From: Bacteroidales bacterium
GTDB taxonomy: Bacteria > Bacteroidota > Bacteroidia > Bacteroidales > VadinHA17
DNA length: 64,000 nucleotides
NCBI GenBank assembly: GCA_029210565.1
Contig: JARGFQ010000012.1
Coordinates: forward strand, 1-64,000
Direction of reading: 5' to 3'
The notes under the pieces are model-generated. The model searched no databases and was not told where the DNA came from. It worked only from the letters and a program-made list of their open reading frames with translations. A program made the translations under genes and the position numbers. Shown one piece after another: positions 17,848 through 27,401 of this stretch (position 1 is its first letter; every line of letters starts with the position of its first letter).

Positions 17848-18593
17848 GAATAAGATTTCGGGTGGTTGCTTTTGCATTGATGATTATTGCCCTTCCCCTT
17901 GCCGTGGCCGGACAGGATTGCAGCAACTGTGACATATACAGGGGATACATCACCGGTGATATGAAGTTGTGGGAGAAGGGAATGAATAACCTGCAGCAGT
18001 CATACAACCGTGAAGCTGACGCCTGTATACTCTATACTCTGGCGGAGGCCAGGTACGGATATATAGGTTATCTCCTGGGAACCGGAGACAAGAGCGTGGC
18101 ACGGCCCCTTATAGATGCTTTTGAGGAGGATCTGGAGCTGCTGGCCACATACCCTGAGTACAGTGCAGAGACCGAGGCTTTCAGGATCTCCCTGCTGGGC
18201 TTCCGGATGGGGCTTAACCCGGCACGGGCAGTAACCCTCGGACCGAAGGCGCTGAAGCAGCTGGAGAAGGCAATGGAGAAGGGGGGTAACAGGCCTGCCG
18301 TATGGATAGAAAAGGCCAACAGCGAAGCGCATATGCCTGCCTTTGCGGGAGGCTCAAAGGAGAAAGCTGCCGCCTCATTCAGGGAGGCATTGCGTCTCTA
18401 CGAGGCCGGCAGCGGGATGTCAGCCTGCAACTGGAAATACCTGAACACCATGGTGTTGCTCGGGCAGCTTCTCGAGAAGATAGATGACTGGCAGGGTGCC
18501 CGCGAGGCTTATCGCCGGTCACTGAAGCGGGAACCTGACTTTGAATGGGTGCGTGATGAACTCCTGCCTGCTGTGGAAAAGAAGATAAATTAA
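17844..18593 (+). CDS. Unknown secreted helical-repeat (TPR-like) protein in the carotenoid operon
   Basis: I do not recognise a named family. The product is 249 residues when started at the ATG at 17844, which lies in an ATGA overlap and begins a clear signal peptide (MRIRFRVVAFALMIIALPLA, cleavage near AGQ). The mature protein is all-helical, with TPR-like segments: ACILYTLAEARYGY, then WKYLNTMVLLGQLLEKIDDW and AREAYRRSLKREPDFEW. Periplasmic or surface location is likely. Tight coupling to carotenoid genes suggests a scaffold or delivery role for the pigment. That is inference only. Confidence 0.7.
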   Translation: MRIRFRVVAFALMIIALPLAVAGQDCSNCDIYRGYITGDMKLWEKGMNNLQQSYNREADACILYTLAEARYGYIGYLLGTGDKSVARPLIDAFEEDLELLATYPEYSAETEAFRISLLGFRMGLNPARAVTLGPKALKQLEKAMEKGGNRPAVWIEKANSEAHMPAFAGGSKEKAAASFREALRLYEAGSGMSACNWKYLNTMVLLGQLLEKIDDWQGAREAYRRSLKREPDFEWVRDELLPAVEKKIN

Positions 18594-18610
18594 TCTGTTT
18601 TAAGAAAGAC

Positions 18611-20098
18611 GTGTCCGGAAAGAAAGTACTGATAGTCGGCACGGGCCTGGGAGGGCTGGCAACGGCTCTGCGCCTCAGACGCCGCGGTTACGATGTCGAG
18701 ATGGTGGAGATGTACAAGCAGGCCGGAGGGAGGCTTAATCAGCTCAGGTCTGAGGGGTTTACCTTCGACATGGCACCCACATTCTTCAGCATGAGCTATC
18801 ACTTTGATGAATTTGTCAGGGATGCCGGCATTGAGATGCCGTTCAGGTTTGTGAAGATCGATCCGTTATACCATGTGAATTTCCGTGGAAGCGACAGGCG
18901 TTTTATCATCTACCGCGACCTGGAGAAGCTTACCCGGCAGTTTGAGGATATCGAGCCGGGCTTCCGGGAGCGGATGGAGCGGTTTCTTGATTCGTCGGGA
19001 AAGCTGTTTGTTGATATTGAAAAGGGAGTGCTGTCAAAAAACTTCAGGTCGCTGCCCGACTTCATAATTCAGATGACAAAGCTGCCCGTGAAGCATGTGC
19101 CAAAGATATTGCGGTCGGTGTGGGGCGAGATGAGCCGTCATTTCACCTCTTACGAGGTGCGTGTCATCTTCTCCCTTGTCTCCTTCTTCCTGGGGGCAAC
19201 GCCCTTTGACACCCCGGCTGTCTATACCATTCTGAGCTACACCGAGATGGTACATGACGGGTATCATAATGTAGAGGGCGGCATGTACAGGATTGTGGAG
19301 GGACTGCTGAGAGAAGCTGACAAAGCAGGGATCAAAATACATTACAATGTCAGGATCACGGACTTTGATGCCTCTGGCAGGCGCAACAGGGCCTTCATCG
19401 ATGCTACGGGAAAACGGTGGGAGGCGGATATCTTCGTGGTGAACGCCGACGCTGCCATGTTCCGTGGCTGGGTCTTCCGGCGCAGGGGGTTCAGTGACGA
19501 GAGGCTCGACCGGATGCAATGGACCCTCGCTCCCTTCACCATGTACCTGGGGGTAAAGGGGAGGGTGGGAAACATTCACCATCATAATTACTTTCTCGGG
19601 GAGCGAGACTATGAGCAGTACTCCAGGGGCATCTTCCGCAACAGGGTCTCGCTTGAGAAGCCTTATTACTACGTGAATGCAAATGCCATCTTCAACCCGG
19701 AGAGCGCCCCCGAAGGATGTGAGAACCTCTTTATCCTGGTTCCGGTGCCTGATCTCAGGTTCAAACCCGACTGGAGCGACAGGGAGCAGATTGCCGATGC
19801 CGTGATAAAGGATCTGTCACAGCGGACCGGGCACAACATAGAGGCCAATCTGCTTACACGTGTGGTCCTTGACCCGGTGGCATGGCAGAATATGTTCGGA
19901 CTCTACCGCGGAAGCGGTCTGGGACTGGGTCACAAGATGACACAGGTGGGCGGCTTCCGGCCCTCGAACAGGGATGAGAGATTTTCCAATGTGTGGTATA
20001 CGGGTGCATCCACCGTCCCCGGCACCGGGTTGCCGATGGTGATGATCAGTTCAAAACTCACAGTACAGAGAATTGACGATGAAATTAACTCTATATGA
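18611..20098 (+). CDS. crtI: Phytoene desaturase CrtI
   Basis: A 495-residue FAD-dependent carotene desaturase. The N-terminal dinucleotide fold reads LIVGTGLGGLATALRLRRRG. The DMAPTFFSM segment, a central HDGYHNVEGGMYRIVEGL and the C-terminal SNVWYTGASTVPGTGLPMV are the CrtI signature. It would turn phytoene into lycopene or neurosporene at the membrane. GTG at 18611 is the first start before the FAD loop, 17 bases after the previous gene. The last 20 bases overlap crtB. A second CrtI-type gene follows crtB, so two desaturation steps are encoded. Confidence 0.9.
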   Translation: MSGKKVLIVGTGLGGLATALRLRRRGYDVEMVEMYKQAGGRLNQLRSEGFTFDMAPTFFSMSYHFDEFVRDAGIEMPFRFVKIDPLYHVNFRGSDRRFIIYRDLEKLTRQFEDIEPGFRERMERFLDSSGKLFVDIEKGVLSKNFRSLPDFIIQMTKLPVKHVPKILRSVWGEMSRHFTSYEVRVIFSLVSFFLGATPFDTPAVYTILSYTEMVHDGYHNVEGGMYRIVEGLLREADKAGIKIHYNVRITDFDASGRRNRAFIDATGKRWEADIFVVNADAAMFRGWVFRRRGFSDERLDRMQWTLAPFTMYLGVKGRVGNIHHHNYFLGERDYEQYSRGIFRNRVSLEKPYYYVNANAIFNPESAPEGCENLFILVPVPDLRFKPDWSDREQIADAVIKDLSQRTGHNIEANLLTRVVLDPVAWQNMFGLYRGSGLGLGHKMTQVGGFRPSNRDERFSNVWYTGASTVPGTGLPMVMISSKLTVQRIDDEINSI

Positions 20099-20918
20099 TA
20101 AGATTGCCATCAGATGCAGCAGGGTGGTAACCACCGGCTACAGCACCTCATTCTCGCTGGGCATAAAAATGCTTGCCGCCAGGCACCGCAAGGCCATCTA
20201 TGCCATATACGGCTTCGTGCGCCTGGCAGATGAGATAGTCGATACCTTCTTCGGTCAGCCCCAGAAAGTGATGCTTGACAGGTTCCGGGCCGATACGGCC
20301 GAAGCCATAGGCAGCCGCCTCAGCTCCAATCCTGTGCTTCACAGCTTCCAGTGGGCAGTCAACACCTACAATATCGACAAGGAATTTATCGAGGCATTTC
20401 TCTACAGCATGGAGATGGACCTCAGCCTTAAAAACCATGACCGGCAGAGTTACAGTGAGTATATCTACGGCTCGGCGGAGGCGGTAGGGCTCATGTGCCT
20501 GAGGGTTTTCTGCCATGATGACCTGTCGCGGTTCGACAGGCTGAGGGAGCCTGCCCGGCTGCTGGGATCGGCTTTCCAGAAGGTCAACTTTCTGAGGGAC
20601 ATAAAGAGTGACTGGACAGAGCGGGGAAGAGTCTATTTCCCGGGAGTGGACTTCAAAAAATTCACTGTGGAAGAGAAACGGCAGATAGAGAAAGATATAG
20701 AATCTGAGTTTGCCGGGGCACGGGAAGGTATCAGGGGGCTGGACCGTGGCAGCAGGAGAGGAGTTTTCCTGGCATATTCATATTATCTTGCCCTCTATGC
20801 AAAGATAAAAAAGGCCGGCGCTGACTCAGTTGCCGGGAAGAGGTGCCGGATATCGAACGGCAGGAAGATGCTTCTTCTACTGAAGGCACTCTTTTATGAC
20901 ATGGCAGGACTAATTTGA
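20079..20918 (+). CDS. crtB: Phytoene synthase CrtB
   Basis: CrtB condenses two GGPP molecules to phytoene. The 279-residue protein carries both Mg-binding motifs: DEIVD within YGFVRLADEIVDTFF, and the second, NFLRDIKSDWTERGR, followed by VYFP. It also has YCSTSF-like TTGYSTSFSLGI near the N-terminus. ATG at 20079, inside the end of crtI, is preferred to the TTG two codons upstream. It ends 11 bases before the next desaturase. No GGPP synthase (crtE) lies in the window, so the precursor must come from elsewhere in the genome. Confidence 0.92.
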   Translation: MKLTLYDKIAIRCSRVVTTGYSTSFSLGIKMLAARHRKAIYAIYGFVRLADEIVDTFFGQPQKVMLDRFRADTAEAIGSRLSSNPVLHSFQWAVNTYNIDKEFIEAFLYSMEMDLSLKNHDRQSYSEYIYGSAEAVGLMCLRVFCHDDLSRFDRLREPARLLGSAFQKVNFLRDIKSDWTERGRVYFPGVDFKKFTVEEKRQIEKDIESEFAGAREGIRGLDRGSRRGVFLAYSYYLALYAKIKKAGADSVAGKRCRISNGRKMLLLLKALFYDMAGLI

Positions 20919-20929
20919 AAGAGAGAATA

Positions 20930-22402
20930 ATGAAAAGCAAGGCAGCGGTTATTGGGGCGGGTATAGGTGGATTGGCCTCAGCCATAAGACTGTCACTGAA
21001 GGGGTATGAGACACATCTCTTCGAGAAGAATGAAGTGGTCGGAGGTAAGATAGGAGAGATTCATCTCTCCGGATGCCGCTTTGATACTGGTCCTTCTCTT
21101 TTTACCCTCCCATCCCTGGTGGATGAGCTCTTCACGCTGGCCGGGGAAGATCCGCGAGATCACTTCGGCTATCTCTCCCTGCCTTCATCGTGCAGGTATT
21201 TCTGGGATGACGGGACGAAGATGGATGCCTGGACTGACAGGGAGCGCTTCGCCGACGAGGCTGAGCGTATAACGGGCGAACCAGGGGAAAAGGTGATCGC
21301 ATTCCTTGATGAGTGTGCTGAACTATACGACCTGACTGCAAGGATATTCATATTTTCACCGTTCTATCAGCTTGACAACTTCCGCAAGCCGGAGTCGCTC
21401 AACGTGGCACGCAACTTCAGGAAGCTGAATGCCTTTTCGACCATGCACCAGGTTATCAGGAAGAGGTTCGCCAGCGAGAAGCTGATACAGCTGTTTGACC
21501 GATACGCCACCTATAACGGCTCCAGCCCTTACCGGGCACCGGGCACGCTGAATGTGATAGCCCACCTAGAGCATAACACAGGTGCCTTTTTCCCCGAGAA
21601 GGGCATGAGGGATATTGTTGAGGTCCTGACACAACTGGCCAGCAGGTGCCGGGTGACGATACATACAGCCACTCCGGTGCTGTCGGTGATTAAGGAGGGC
21701 AACATAGTCGCAGGTGTTAAGACAGCTGAGGGCATCATGAACGCGGATGTGGTTGTCTCCGACTCGGATGTGATACCCTTCTACAGGAACCTGATGCAGG
21801 AAGAGCGTCCCGCACGAAAGCAGGAGAGACAGGAGCGCAGCACCTCGGCGTTGATATTCTACTGGGAAATGAAGGAGCGATACGAGGAGCTGGATCTTCA
21901 CAATATCTTCTTCTCCTCCGATTATCCTGAGGAGTTCAGGGCTCTAGGCAGGGGAGAGGTGACCGATGACCCGACGGTCTATCTCTTCGCCTCTTCGAGG
22001 GTCGTTGCCTCTGATGCTCCTAAGGACAGGGACAACTGGTTTGTGATGATCAATGTGCCCTATGACAGCGGTCAGGACTGGGCGGCGGTGGTGGAGCGAT
22101 CGAGGAGGAACATAATAAATAAGGTGAGCAGAAGACTTGGAAAAGATATTGCGGAGGAGATTGCGGAGGAGGCGATCCTTGACCCGCCGCTGATAGAGAA
22201 GCTTACAGTCTCCCACCGCGGCGCACTTTACGGTAGCAGTTCCAACAGCCGTTTCGCCGCTTTCAGGCGTCATCCCAATGTCAAAAACAGGTACGGCAAT
22301 CTGTGGTTCGTCGGCGGGTCGGTGCACCCCGGCGGAGGCATACCTCTCTGCCTTGCCTCGGCGAAGATAGCTTGTGACATGATACCGCCGGCCGAAGGAT
22401 GA
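20930..22402 (+). CDS. crtD: CrtD-type carotenoid desaturase (second CrtI paralogue)
   Basis: A 490-residue FAD-dependent desaturase distinct from the crtI upstream. It has AVIGAGIGGLASAIRLSLKG, FDTGPSLFTLPSLVDELF, YATYNGSSPYRAPG and the C-terminal FVGGSVHPGGGIPLCLASAK. These features are typical of CrtD-like 1-hydroxycarotenoid 3,4-desaturases and related enzymes. With cruF immediately downstream the natural reading is 3,4-desaturation of the hydroxylated end. The ATG at 20930 lies just before the FAD loop; an in-frame TTG at 20915 overlapping the crtB stop is the alternative. It overlaps cruF by ATGA. Confidence 0.85.
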   Translation: MKSKAAVIGAGIGGLASAIRLSLKGYETHLFEKNEVVGGKIGEIHLSGCRFDTGPSLFTLPSLVDELFTLAGEDPRDHFGYLSLPSSCRYFWDDGTKMDAWTDRERFADEAERITGEPGEKVIAFLDECAELYDLTARIFIFSPFYQLDNFRKPESLNVARNFRKLNAFSTMHQVIRKRFASEKLIQLFDRYATYNGSSPYRAPGTLNVIAHLEHNTGAFFPEKGMRDIVEVLTQLASRCRVTIHTATPVLSVIKEGNIVAGVKTAEGIMNADVVVSDSDVIPFYRNLMQEERPARKQERQERSTSALIFYWEMKERYEELDLHNIFFSSDYPEEFRALGRGEVTDDPTVYLFASSRVVASDAPKDRDNWFVMINVPYDSGQDWAAVVERSRRNIINKVSRRLGKDIAEEIAEEAILDPPLIEKLTVSHRGALYGSSSNSRFAAFRRHPNVKNRYGNLWFVGGSVHPGGGIPLCLASAKIACDMIPPAEG

Positions 22403-23271
22403 GACCGGGTCGCCATATAGAGAAGTCGACCGGGATCCTTCTCTGGGTCTACGGGGTGGGACTGGCCGGAATGCTGCTGCCCTTCTCGCGTGAGCTCTTT
22501 ATTACCATCACTCCTCTCAACCTTCTTTTTGCCGCCCTGTTTCTCTTTTACGGGAGATGGCCCGCACGAAGGGTGCTCTTCACGGGGCTGGCTGTTTTCG
22601 CTGCCTCCTTTCTGGTTGAAGCCGTTGGGGTAAATACCGGGAAAATATTCGGATCATACAGCTATGGCAGTGCGCTGGGACCCAAGCTATGGAATACTCC
22701 TGTCATCATAGGTCTCAACTGGTTTGTGCTGATCTATTGTACCAATGTGATCAGCAGGCAGTTGTGGGGTCTTATGGCGGATAAATTGATCCTTGGCCGA
22801 AAAGCAGCAATGCAGCGTGGTTCTGCCGCGCGCCGGGATGATGCACAGCAGCCTGGTTCTGCCGCTAGCCGGGAAGAACTCCTGGCGCCGGGCTCTGCCA
22901 CGAGCCATGATGATTCGCCGCTGCCTCGTACTGCCGCCCGCCGGGATGATGCACAGCAGGTAGTATCTGAAGCAAGCCCCCATTTTGCATGGAAGTCGGC
23001 ATTTATCATCATCACCGGGTCGTTGCTGATGGTGCTTTACGACCTCTTCCTGGAGCCGGCAGCCACACGTTTTGACATGTGGTCATGGGAGGGAGGGATT
23101 ATACCTCTGCGCAACTATGCGGGCTGGTTTCTCTTCTCAGCACTTTTTCATTCGGTTGTCAGGCTGGCCGGGGAGGAGAGGATCAACAGCAGAGCACTTC
23201 CGCTGTTTGCAGTGCAGATGGTTTTCTTTGCAGTGACAGATATTTTCTACCTGCTTTCGGAATGGCTCTGA
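22399..23271 (+). CDS. cruF: Carotenoid 1,2-hydratase CruF (DUF422) with a tandem-repeat loop
   Basis: CruF adds water to the 1,2 double bond of acyclic carotenoid ends. The 290-residue membrane protein has about seven helices and the family segments FLVEAVGVNTGKIFGSY and VIIGLNWFVLIY, with YDLFLEPAATRFDMWSW late. Between two helices is an insert of four 12-residue in-frame repeats (22819-22962) that ordinary members are not expected to have. It is the last gene of the carotenoid operon. Its final 25 bases overlap the convergent regulator gene. Confidence 0.85.
   Translation: MRPGRHIEKSTGILLWVYGVGLAGMLLPFSRELFITITPLNLLFAALFLFYGRWPARRVLFTGLAVFAASFLVEAVGVNTGKIFGSYSYGSALGPKLWNTPVIIGLNWFVLIYCTNVISRQLWGLMADKLILGRKAAMQRGSAARRDDAQQPGSAASREELLAPGSATSHDDSPLPRTAARRDDAQQVVSEASPHFAWKSAFIIITGSLLMVLYDLFLEPAATRFDMWSWEGGIIPLRNYAGWFLFSALFHSVVRLAGEERINSRALPLFAVQMVFFAVTDIFYLLSEWL
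22819..22962 (+). repeat. Four 36-bp tandem repeats inside cruF (12 residues each)
   Basis: The encoded units are GSAARRDDAQQP, GSAASREELLAP, GSATSHDDSPLP and RTAARRDDAQQV. Units 1 and 4 are nearly identical in DNA (CCGGGATGATGCACAGCAG). The array keeps frame and falls in a hydrophilic loop between membrane helices. Confidence 0.85.
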
Positions 23272-23981
23272 TTGTTGGCAAGAATCCTGACAAAGTGGTT
23301 CTCGAGATGCCGACGCATTCCCTCACGGAACTTGTCGGGGGTTCCCTTCTTCAGGAGTGCGACGAGTTCCTTGTGTGAGGTATATTTTTTTCTTTTGCCC
23401 TTAACGTTCAGCAGACCGATATTGTACACATGTTGGAAGGCAGGCAGCAGCAGGTTCTGAAAATCTTCGAGGGTGTCGTTGCCGGTCATCCGGTAAAGCT
23501 TACCGTGAAACCGGATCTCATGATCGACGTCAAAGAGTATATCATCGGAGTGGTCGGGTTCTATCTCCACAATCTCTTCCAGCTCCCTGATATCCCTGTC
23601 TGTCTTCCTGGCGAAGATAAAGTCGGCCATTCCCACCTCCAGTGCGAGCCGCATCTCAAAGACATCCATCAGGGTCTTGTTGTCGAGGATTCGCGGAATC
23701 AGTGATTTGCCTAAAACGGCGGAGAGATCCGGACTCTTGATGATGGTTCCCTTGTGCTTCCTGGATTCAATCAGCCCCATAGTCTTGAGCCTGTTTAACG
23801 ACTCTCTTATTACTGTCCGGCTGACACCCATTATTGATGCCAGCTCGGTCTCCTTGGGTATTGAATCACCCGGCTTCAGCTCCTTGTAAAGAAAGACCTC
23901 TATAAGGCGTATCTCCACCTTGTCTACCAGACTGCTGGTGTCTATTGCCTTCAACTCAAGTCTTAAATCCTGATTATCCAT
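23247..23981 (-). CDS. FadR/GntR-family regulator, probable sialic acid regulator
   Basis: A 244-residue regulator: winged HTH at about residues 20-90 (LKPGDSIPKETELASIMGVSRTVIRESLNRLKTMGLIES), then an FCD-type helical effector domain (EMRLALEVGMADF, DHEIRFHGKLYRMTGN, SHKELVALLKKG). FCD regulators bind small acids and include NanR of Escherichia coli. It is divergent from the SusC gene across a 155-base AT-rich gap and stands at the head of the sialic acid locus, so it probably controls that locus. Control by Neu5Ac or a breakdown product is inferred. It overlaps the end of cruF by 25 bases. Confidence 0.82.
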   Translation of the reverse strand: MDNQDLRLELKAIDTSSLVDKVEIRLIEVFLYKELKPGDSIPKETELASIMGVSRTVIRESLNRLKTMGLIESRKHKGTIIKSPDLSAVLGKSLIPRILDNKTLMDVFEMRLALEVGMADFIFARKTDRDIRELEEIVEIEPDHSDDILFDVDHEIRFHGKLYRMTGNDTLEDFQNLLLPAFQHVYNIGLLNVKGKRKKYTSHKELVALLKKGTPDKFREGMRRHLENHFVRILANNQSHSESR

Positions 23982-24136
23982 TATTTATCGCCACCAAAAA
24001 GAAAGTTATACAAAAAAAGCAAAAAAATCAGATTTTTCTTGCATGTAAAAATAAATAATTATTCTTTTGCATTGCATTAAGTCATACATAAATATATAAT
24101 ACATTTAATAATAACCTTAAAATCAATCCCAACCCA

Positions 24137-27100
24137 ATGAAAAAAGAAGTTACTTTTTGGCCGAGGATATTGATGCTGCTGTTCACTTTGATGGTGACCG
24201 GCAGTGCCATTATGGCCCAGAAAACAATCAGGGGCACGGTGACGGATGCCGCGGACGGACTGCCGTTACCTGCAGTAAGCGTTATTGTCAGGGGAACAAC
24301 AATCGGAACCGCCACCCTGGCTGACGGCTCCTTCAGTCTCAGTGTTCCTGAAGGTTCAAACCAGCTTGAGATTTCAATGGTAGGATACGTCAGTCAGACG
24401 GTTGCTATCGGAAATCAGGATGTCATTGACATTGTCCTGGCGCAGGAGACCACCATCCTTGATGAGATAGTGGTCACGGGTTACAGCACACAGTCGCGTG
24501 CCGAGATGACCACTTCGATCTCCAAGCTTGACACCAGGGTGCTTGAGAACGCCCCGCGCTCCAACGTAGCTACGGCCCTGCAGGGTACTATTGCAGGTCT
24601 GAAGGTGACACAGACCAGTGGCCAGCCGGGCACAACACCGAGCCTGGTGGTCCGTGGAGGTACGAGCTTCTCCGGAACCGGCAACCCTCTTATACTGGTT
24701 GACGGAGTGCCCAGTACGTTCTACGCATTGAACTCTGACGACATTGAGTCTATAGAGGTTCTGAAGGATGCAGCCTCAACGGCCATCTACGGTGCCAGGG
24801 CTGCCAACGGTGTCATTCTTGTCACAACACGCAAGGGTAAGGCGGGAAAGTCAAACATCACCCTCAGGTCCAAATTCACCTTTAACCAGCGCCGTCCCGA
24901 CCCGATGGAGTACCTGGGTGCTGCCGACTACGTGAAATTTAACAGGCTGGCGGTCAAAGCCGCACAGGATGTGATGGGATATGCATGGCTGAACCAGTTC
25001 CTGACGGGCAACCATGCCGCCGCAACAGGCAATAACACCACAAACTCGATCTATACTACCATGGTGCTCTCGTCTGACAATCAGTACCTTCTCGATTACC
25101 CCGGATGGCAGACCATGGAGGATCCGGTTAATCCCGGAACCACCCTCATATTCATGGAGAACAAGATGAATGAACTGTTCTACCAGAACAGCAGTTCCCA
25201 GGATTACACCCTCTCATTTGACGGAGGAAATGATAAAGGCACTTACTATCTCGGCCTCGGTTTCATGGATGACAACGGACTGGTTTTGAATTCGGCATTC
25301 AAGAGGATATCGGGAACCTTCAACGCATCCTACAACCTGACTGATGCTCTGAAGGTATCTTCCAACATCTTCTATGCACACTCCAACAGGAACCTGCCCT
25401 ACGACAGTGATTATAACCTGTTCCAGAGGACGGCCGGTCTTGCTCCTACATCTCGTATTTATAACAACAATCCTGACGGTAGCCTCTCCAATAAATACCA
25501 GCCGGGCACATACCTCGGGTTTGGTAACCCGCTCTATTATTATGACAAGTTCATACGCTACAACCTGGAGCAGCGCCTCTCCGGTTCCGTGCAGCTCGAC
25601 TATACGTTTCTGAATGACTTTACATTCACCCTGCGCGGCAGCCATTTCTCTGTCAACAACTCCAACGAGTCGTTCAATAAGGCCTATCTCAACTCAGGCA
25701 GCCTCATTACCGCAAGGAATGCATCTGCGTCGCAGCAGAGAACCCTGCGCAACCAGGTAACCGCACTGCTTAACTACAGGAAGACGTTCGCCGGGCTGCA
25801 CAATGTCAGCGCTCTTGTGGGCACGGAGTATTTCATGGAGCAGTCCTTCAGCTTCTCTGCCGGGACACGTCTCTCACCTACAGACCTCATCTATACAATG
25901 AACGTGGCATCGGAAGCAAACGGTGTTCCCGATTCATTCAGGACAGGATATGAGATCGCCTCTCTGTTCGGACAGGTAAACTACGATTTTGATTATAAGT
26001 ACCTGGTCGGTCTGACATTCCGTTATGACGGCACATCGCGTCTCGGAAACAACAAGTATGACTTTTTCCCGGGCATCTCCCTCGGTTGGAATGCCCACAA
26101 CGAGGATTTCTTCAAGGACTCCGGCATCAGCGCCTATGTAAACAAACTGAAGCCGAGAGTCAGTTACGGTGTTAACGGTAACATTGACATCCTTAGCAAC
26201 TTTGGTGTGTTTGGCAGTTACGGGGCTACCTCGGTTTACAACGGATATTCCGGCTATGTAAACAACGGCCTTCCACTGCTTGACCTTAAGTGGGAGCGTT
26301 CAACCACACTCAACCTCGGACTTGACATGGGACTTTTCGGAAACAGGGTAACAGTTATTGCCGATTACTTTATAAGGGATGTCAAGGACAAGCTGGCAGG
26401 ACTTACGCTGCCTCTCTGGACAGGCTTTTCGTCCATTACAACCAACAACGGTACTCTGCGGAACAAGGGTCTTGAACTGCAGGTCAACGGTGATGTTCTG
26501 AAGACATCTGATTTCAACTGGAACCTGGGTCTTACCTTTTACCGGGTAAGGAACTATGCAAAGTCACTTCCTGAAAACGGTGTCGAAAAGAACAGGCAGG
26601 GCGGTACCGAGATCTATGACCCCGAAACAGGAGGAACAATTTATGTTGGCGGACTGCAGGAGGGTGAAAGAGTCGGGTACGACGTAATCACTGCCTACAT
26701 TTTTGAAGGTGTTTATCAAACCCAGTCAGATATTGACGCACATGCCGGAAGGATAGTAGAGTTTGCCCAGGATAAGGATACCCGTTTCCTTGGTGATGCA
26801 ATCTGGAAAGATGTCAACGGTGACAATGTCATCAACTATCTCGACAGGGAGGTGATAGGCAGAAGAACACCGGATTTCGTCGGCGGACTCACCTCTGCAA
26901 TGAGCTGGAAGGGGCTCAGCCTGTTCGTGAAGACCGACTTTACAGTAGGGCACATGATCATTAACGGACGCCGCGTGAAGGGTATAGCCCAGACGCAGGG
27001 TAACCAGAACGGCCCTCTGGAGATCAGGGATACCTGGACGACAGAGAATCCGACATCAAACATACCCATATTCACCCTTGTCGACAGGCAGAAGAACCAC

Positions 27101-27382
27101 CTTGCCGGCGGAGGTGACCAGGGCTCCATGACAAGCAGCAGCTCCAGGATGTGGGAGAAGGGCGACTTCCTTGCACTGCGCGAGGTCACCCTCAGCTATG
27201 ATCTCAAAGGGGAAGATGTCAACAACCTTTTCAAGGACCTCAGGCTCTATGTTACCGGCTCCAACCTGGCCTACTTCAATAAATTCTCAGGAAGCTCACC
27301 CGAGGAGTCGGGTGACGGCATCGACTACGGAAGATTCCCGCTGCCCAGGACTTACACCCTTGGCTTAAGCGTTACTTTCTAA
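24137..27382 (+). CDS. SusC/RagA-type TonB-dependent receptor (sialoglycan uptake)
   Basis: A 1,081-residue outer-membrane transporter. After a signal peptide (cleavage near AIMAQ) comes a carboxypeptidase-like regulatory domain (IRGTVTDAADGLPLPAVSVIVRG, residues ~28-115). The TonB-box-like DEIVVTGYS leads into the plug (NVATALQG, LILVDGVP, SIEVLKDAASTAIYGARAANGV), and a 22-strand-type barrel ends RTYTLGLSVTF. It pairs with the SusD gene 19 bases downstream and precedes sialidase and Neu5Ac catabolism genes. It is therefore likely the NanO-type importer of sialic acid or sialoglycans. Confidence 0.93.
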   Translation: MKKEVTFWPRILMLLFTLMVTGSAIMAQKTIRGTVTDAADGLPLPAVSVIVRGTTIGTATLADGSFSLSVPEGSNQLEISMVGYVSQTVAIGNQDVIDIVLAQETTILDEIVVTGYSTQSRAEMTTSISKLDTRVLENAPRSNVATALQGTIAGLKVTQTSGQPGTTPSLVVRGGTSFSGTGNPLILVDGVPSTFYALNSDDIESIEVLKDAASTAIYGARAANGVILVTTRKGKAGKSNITLRSKFTFNQRRPDPMEYLGAADYVKFNRLAVKAAQDVMGYAWLNQFLTGNHAAATGNNTTNSIYTTMVLSSDNQYLLDYPGWQTMEDPVNPGTTLIFMENKMNELFYQNSSSQDYTLSFDGGNDKGTYYLGLGFMDDNGLVLNSAFKRISGTFNASYNLTDALKVSSNIFYAHSNRNLPYDSDYNLFQRTAGLAPTSRIYNNNPDGSLSNKYQPGTYLGFGNPLYYYDKFIRYNLEQRLSGSVQLDYTFLNDFTFTLRGSHFSVNNSNESFNKAYLNSGSLITARNASASQQRTLRNQVTALLNYRKTFAGLHNVSALVGTEYFMEQSFSFSAGTRLSPTDLIYTMNVASEANGVPDSFRTGYEIASLFGQVNYDFDYKYLVGLTFRYDGTSRLGNNKYDFFPGISLGWNAHNEDFFKDSGISAYVNKLKPRVSYGVNGNIDILSNFGVFGSYGATSVYNGYSGYVNNGLPLLDLKWERSTTLNLGLDMGLFGNRVTVIADYFIRDVKDKLAGLTLPLWTGFSSITTNNGTLRNKGLELQVNGDVLKTSDFNWNLGLTFYRVRNYAKSLPENGVEKNRQGGTEIYDPETGGTIYVGGLQEGERVGYDVITAYIFEGVYQTQSDIDAHAGRIVEFAQDKDTRFLGDAIWKDVNGDNVINYLDREVIGRRTPDFVGGLTSAMSWKGLSLFVKTDFTVGHMIINGRRVKGIAQTQGNQNGPLEIRDTWTTENPTSNIPIFTLVDRQKNHLAGGGDQGSMTSSSSRMWEKGDFLALREVTLSYDLKGEDVNNLFKDLRLYVTGSNLAYFNKFSGSSPEESGDGIDYGRFPLPRTYTLGLSVTF

Positions 27383-27401
27383 TATATAAATACTGCAAAC
27401 A

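Noticed and set aside
22687..23015. Minus-strand frames rich in Arg/Ala opposite cruF
   Set aside because: They are mirror frames of the 36-bp repeat array and of a well-supported membrane protein on the plus strand.
23982..24136. Specific operator for the FadR-type regulator before SusC
   Set aside because: The gap is AT-rich with several weak inverted repeats; none stands out enough to name as an operator.
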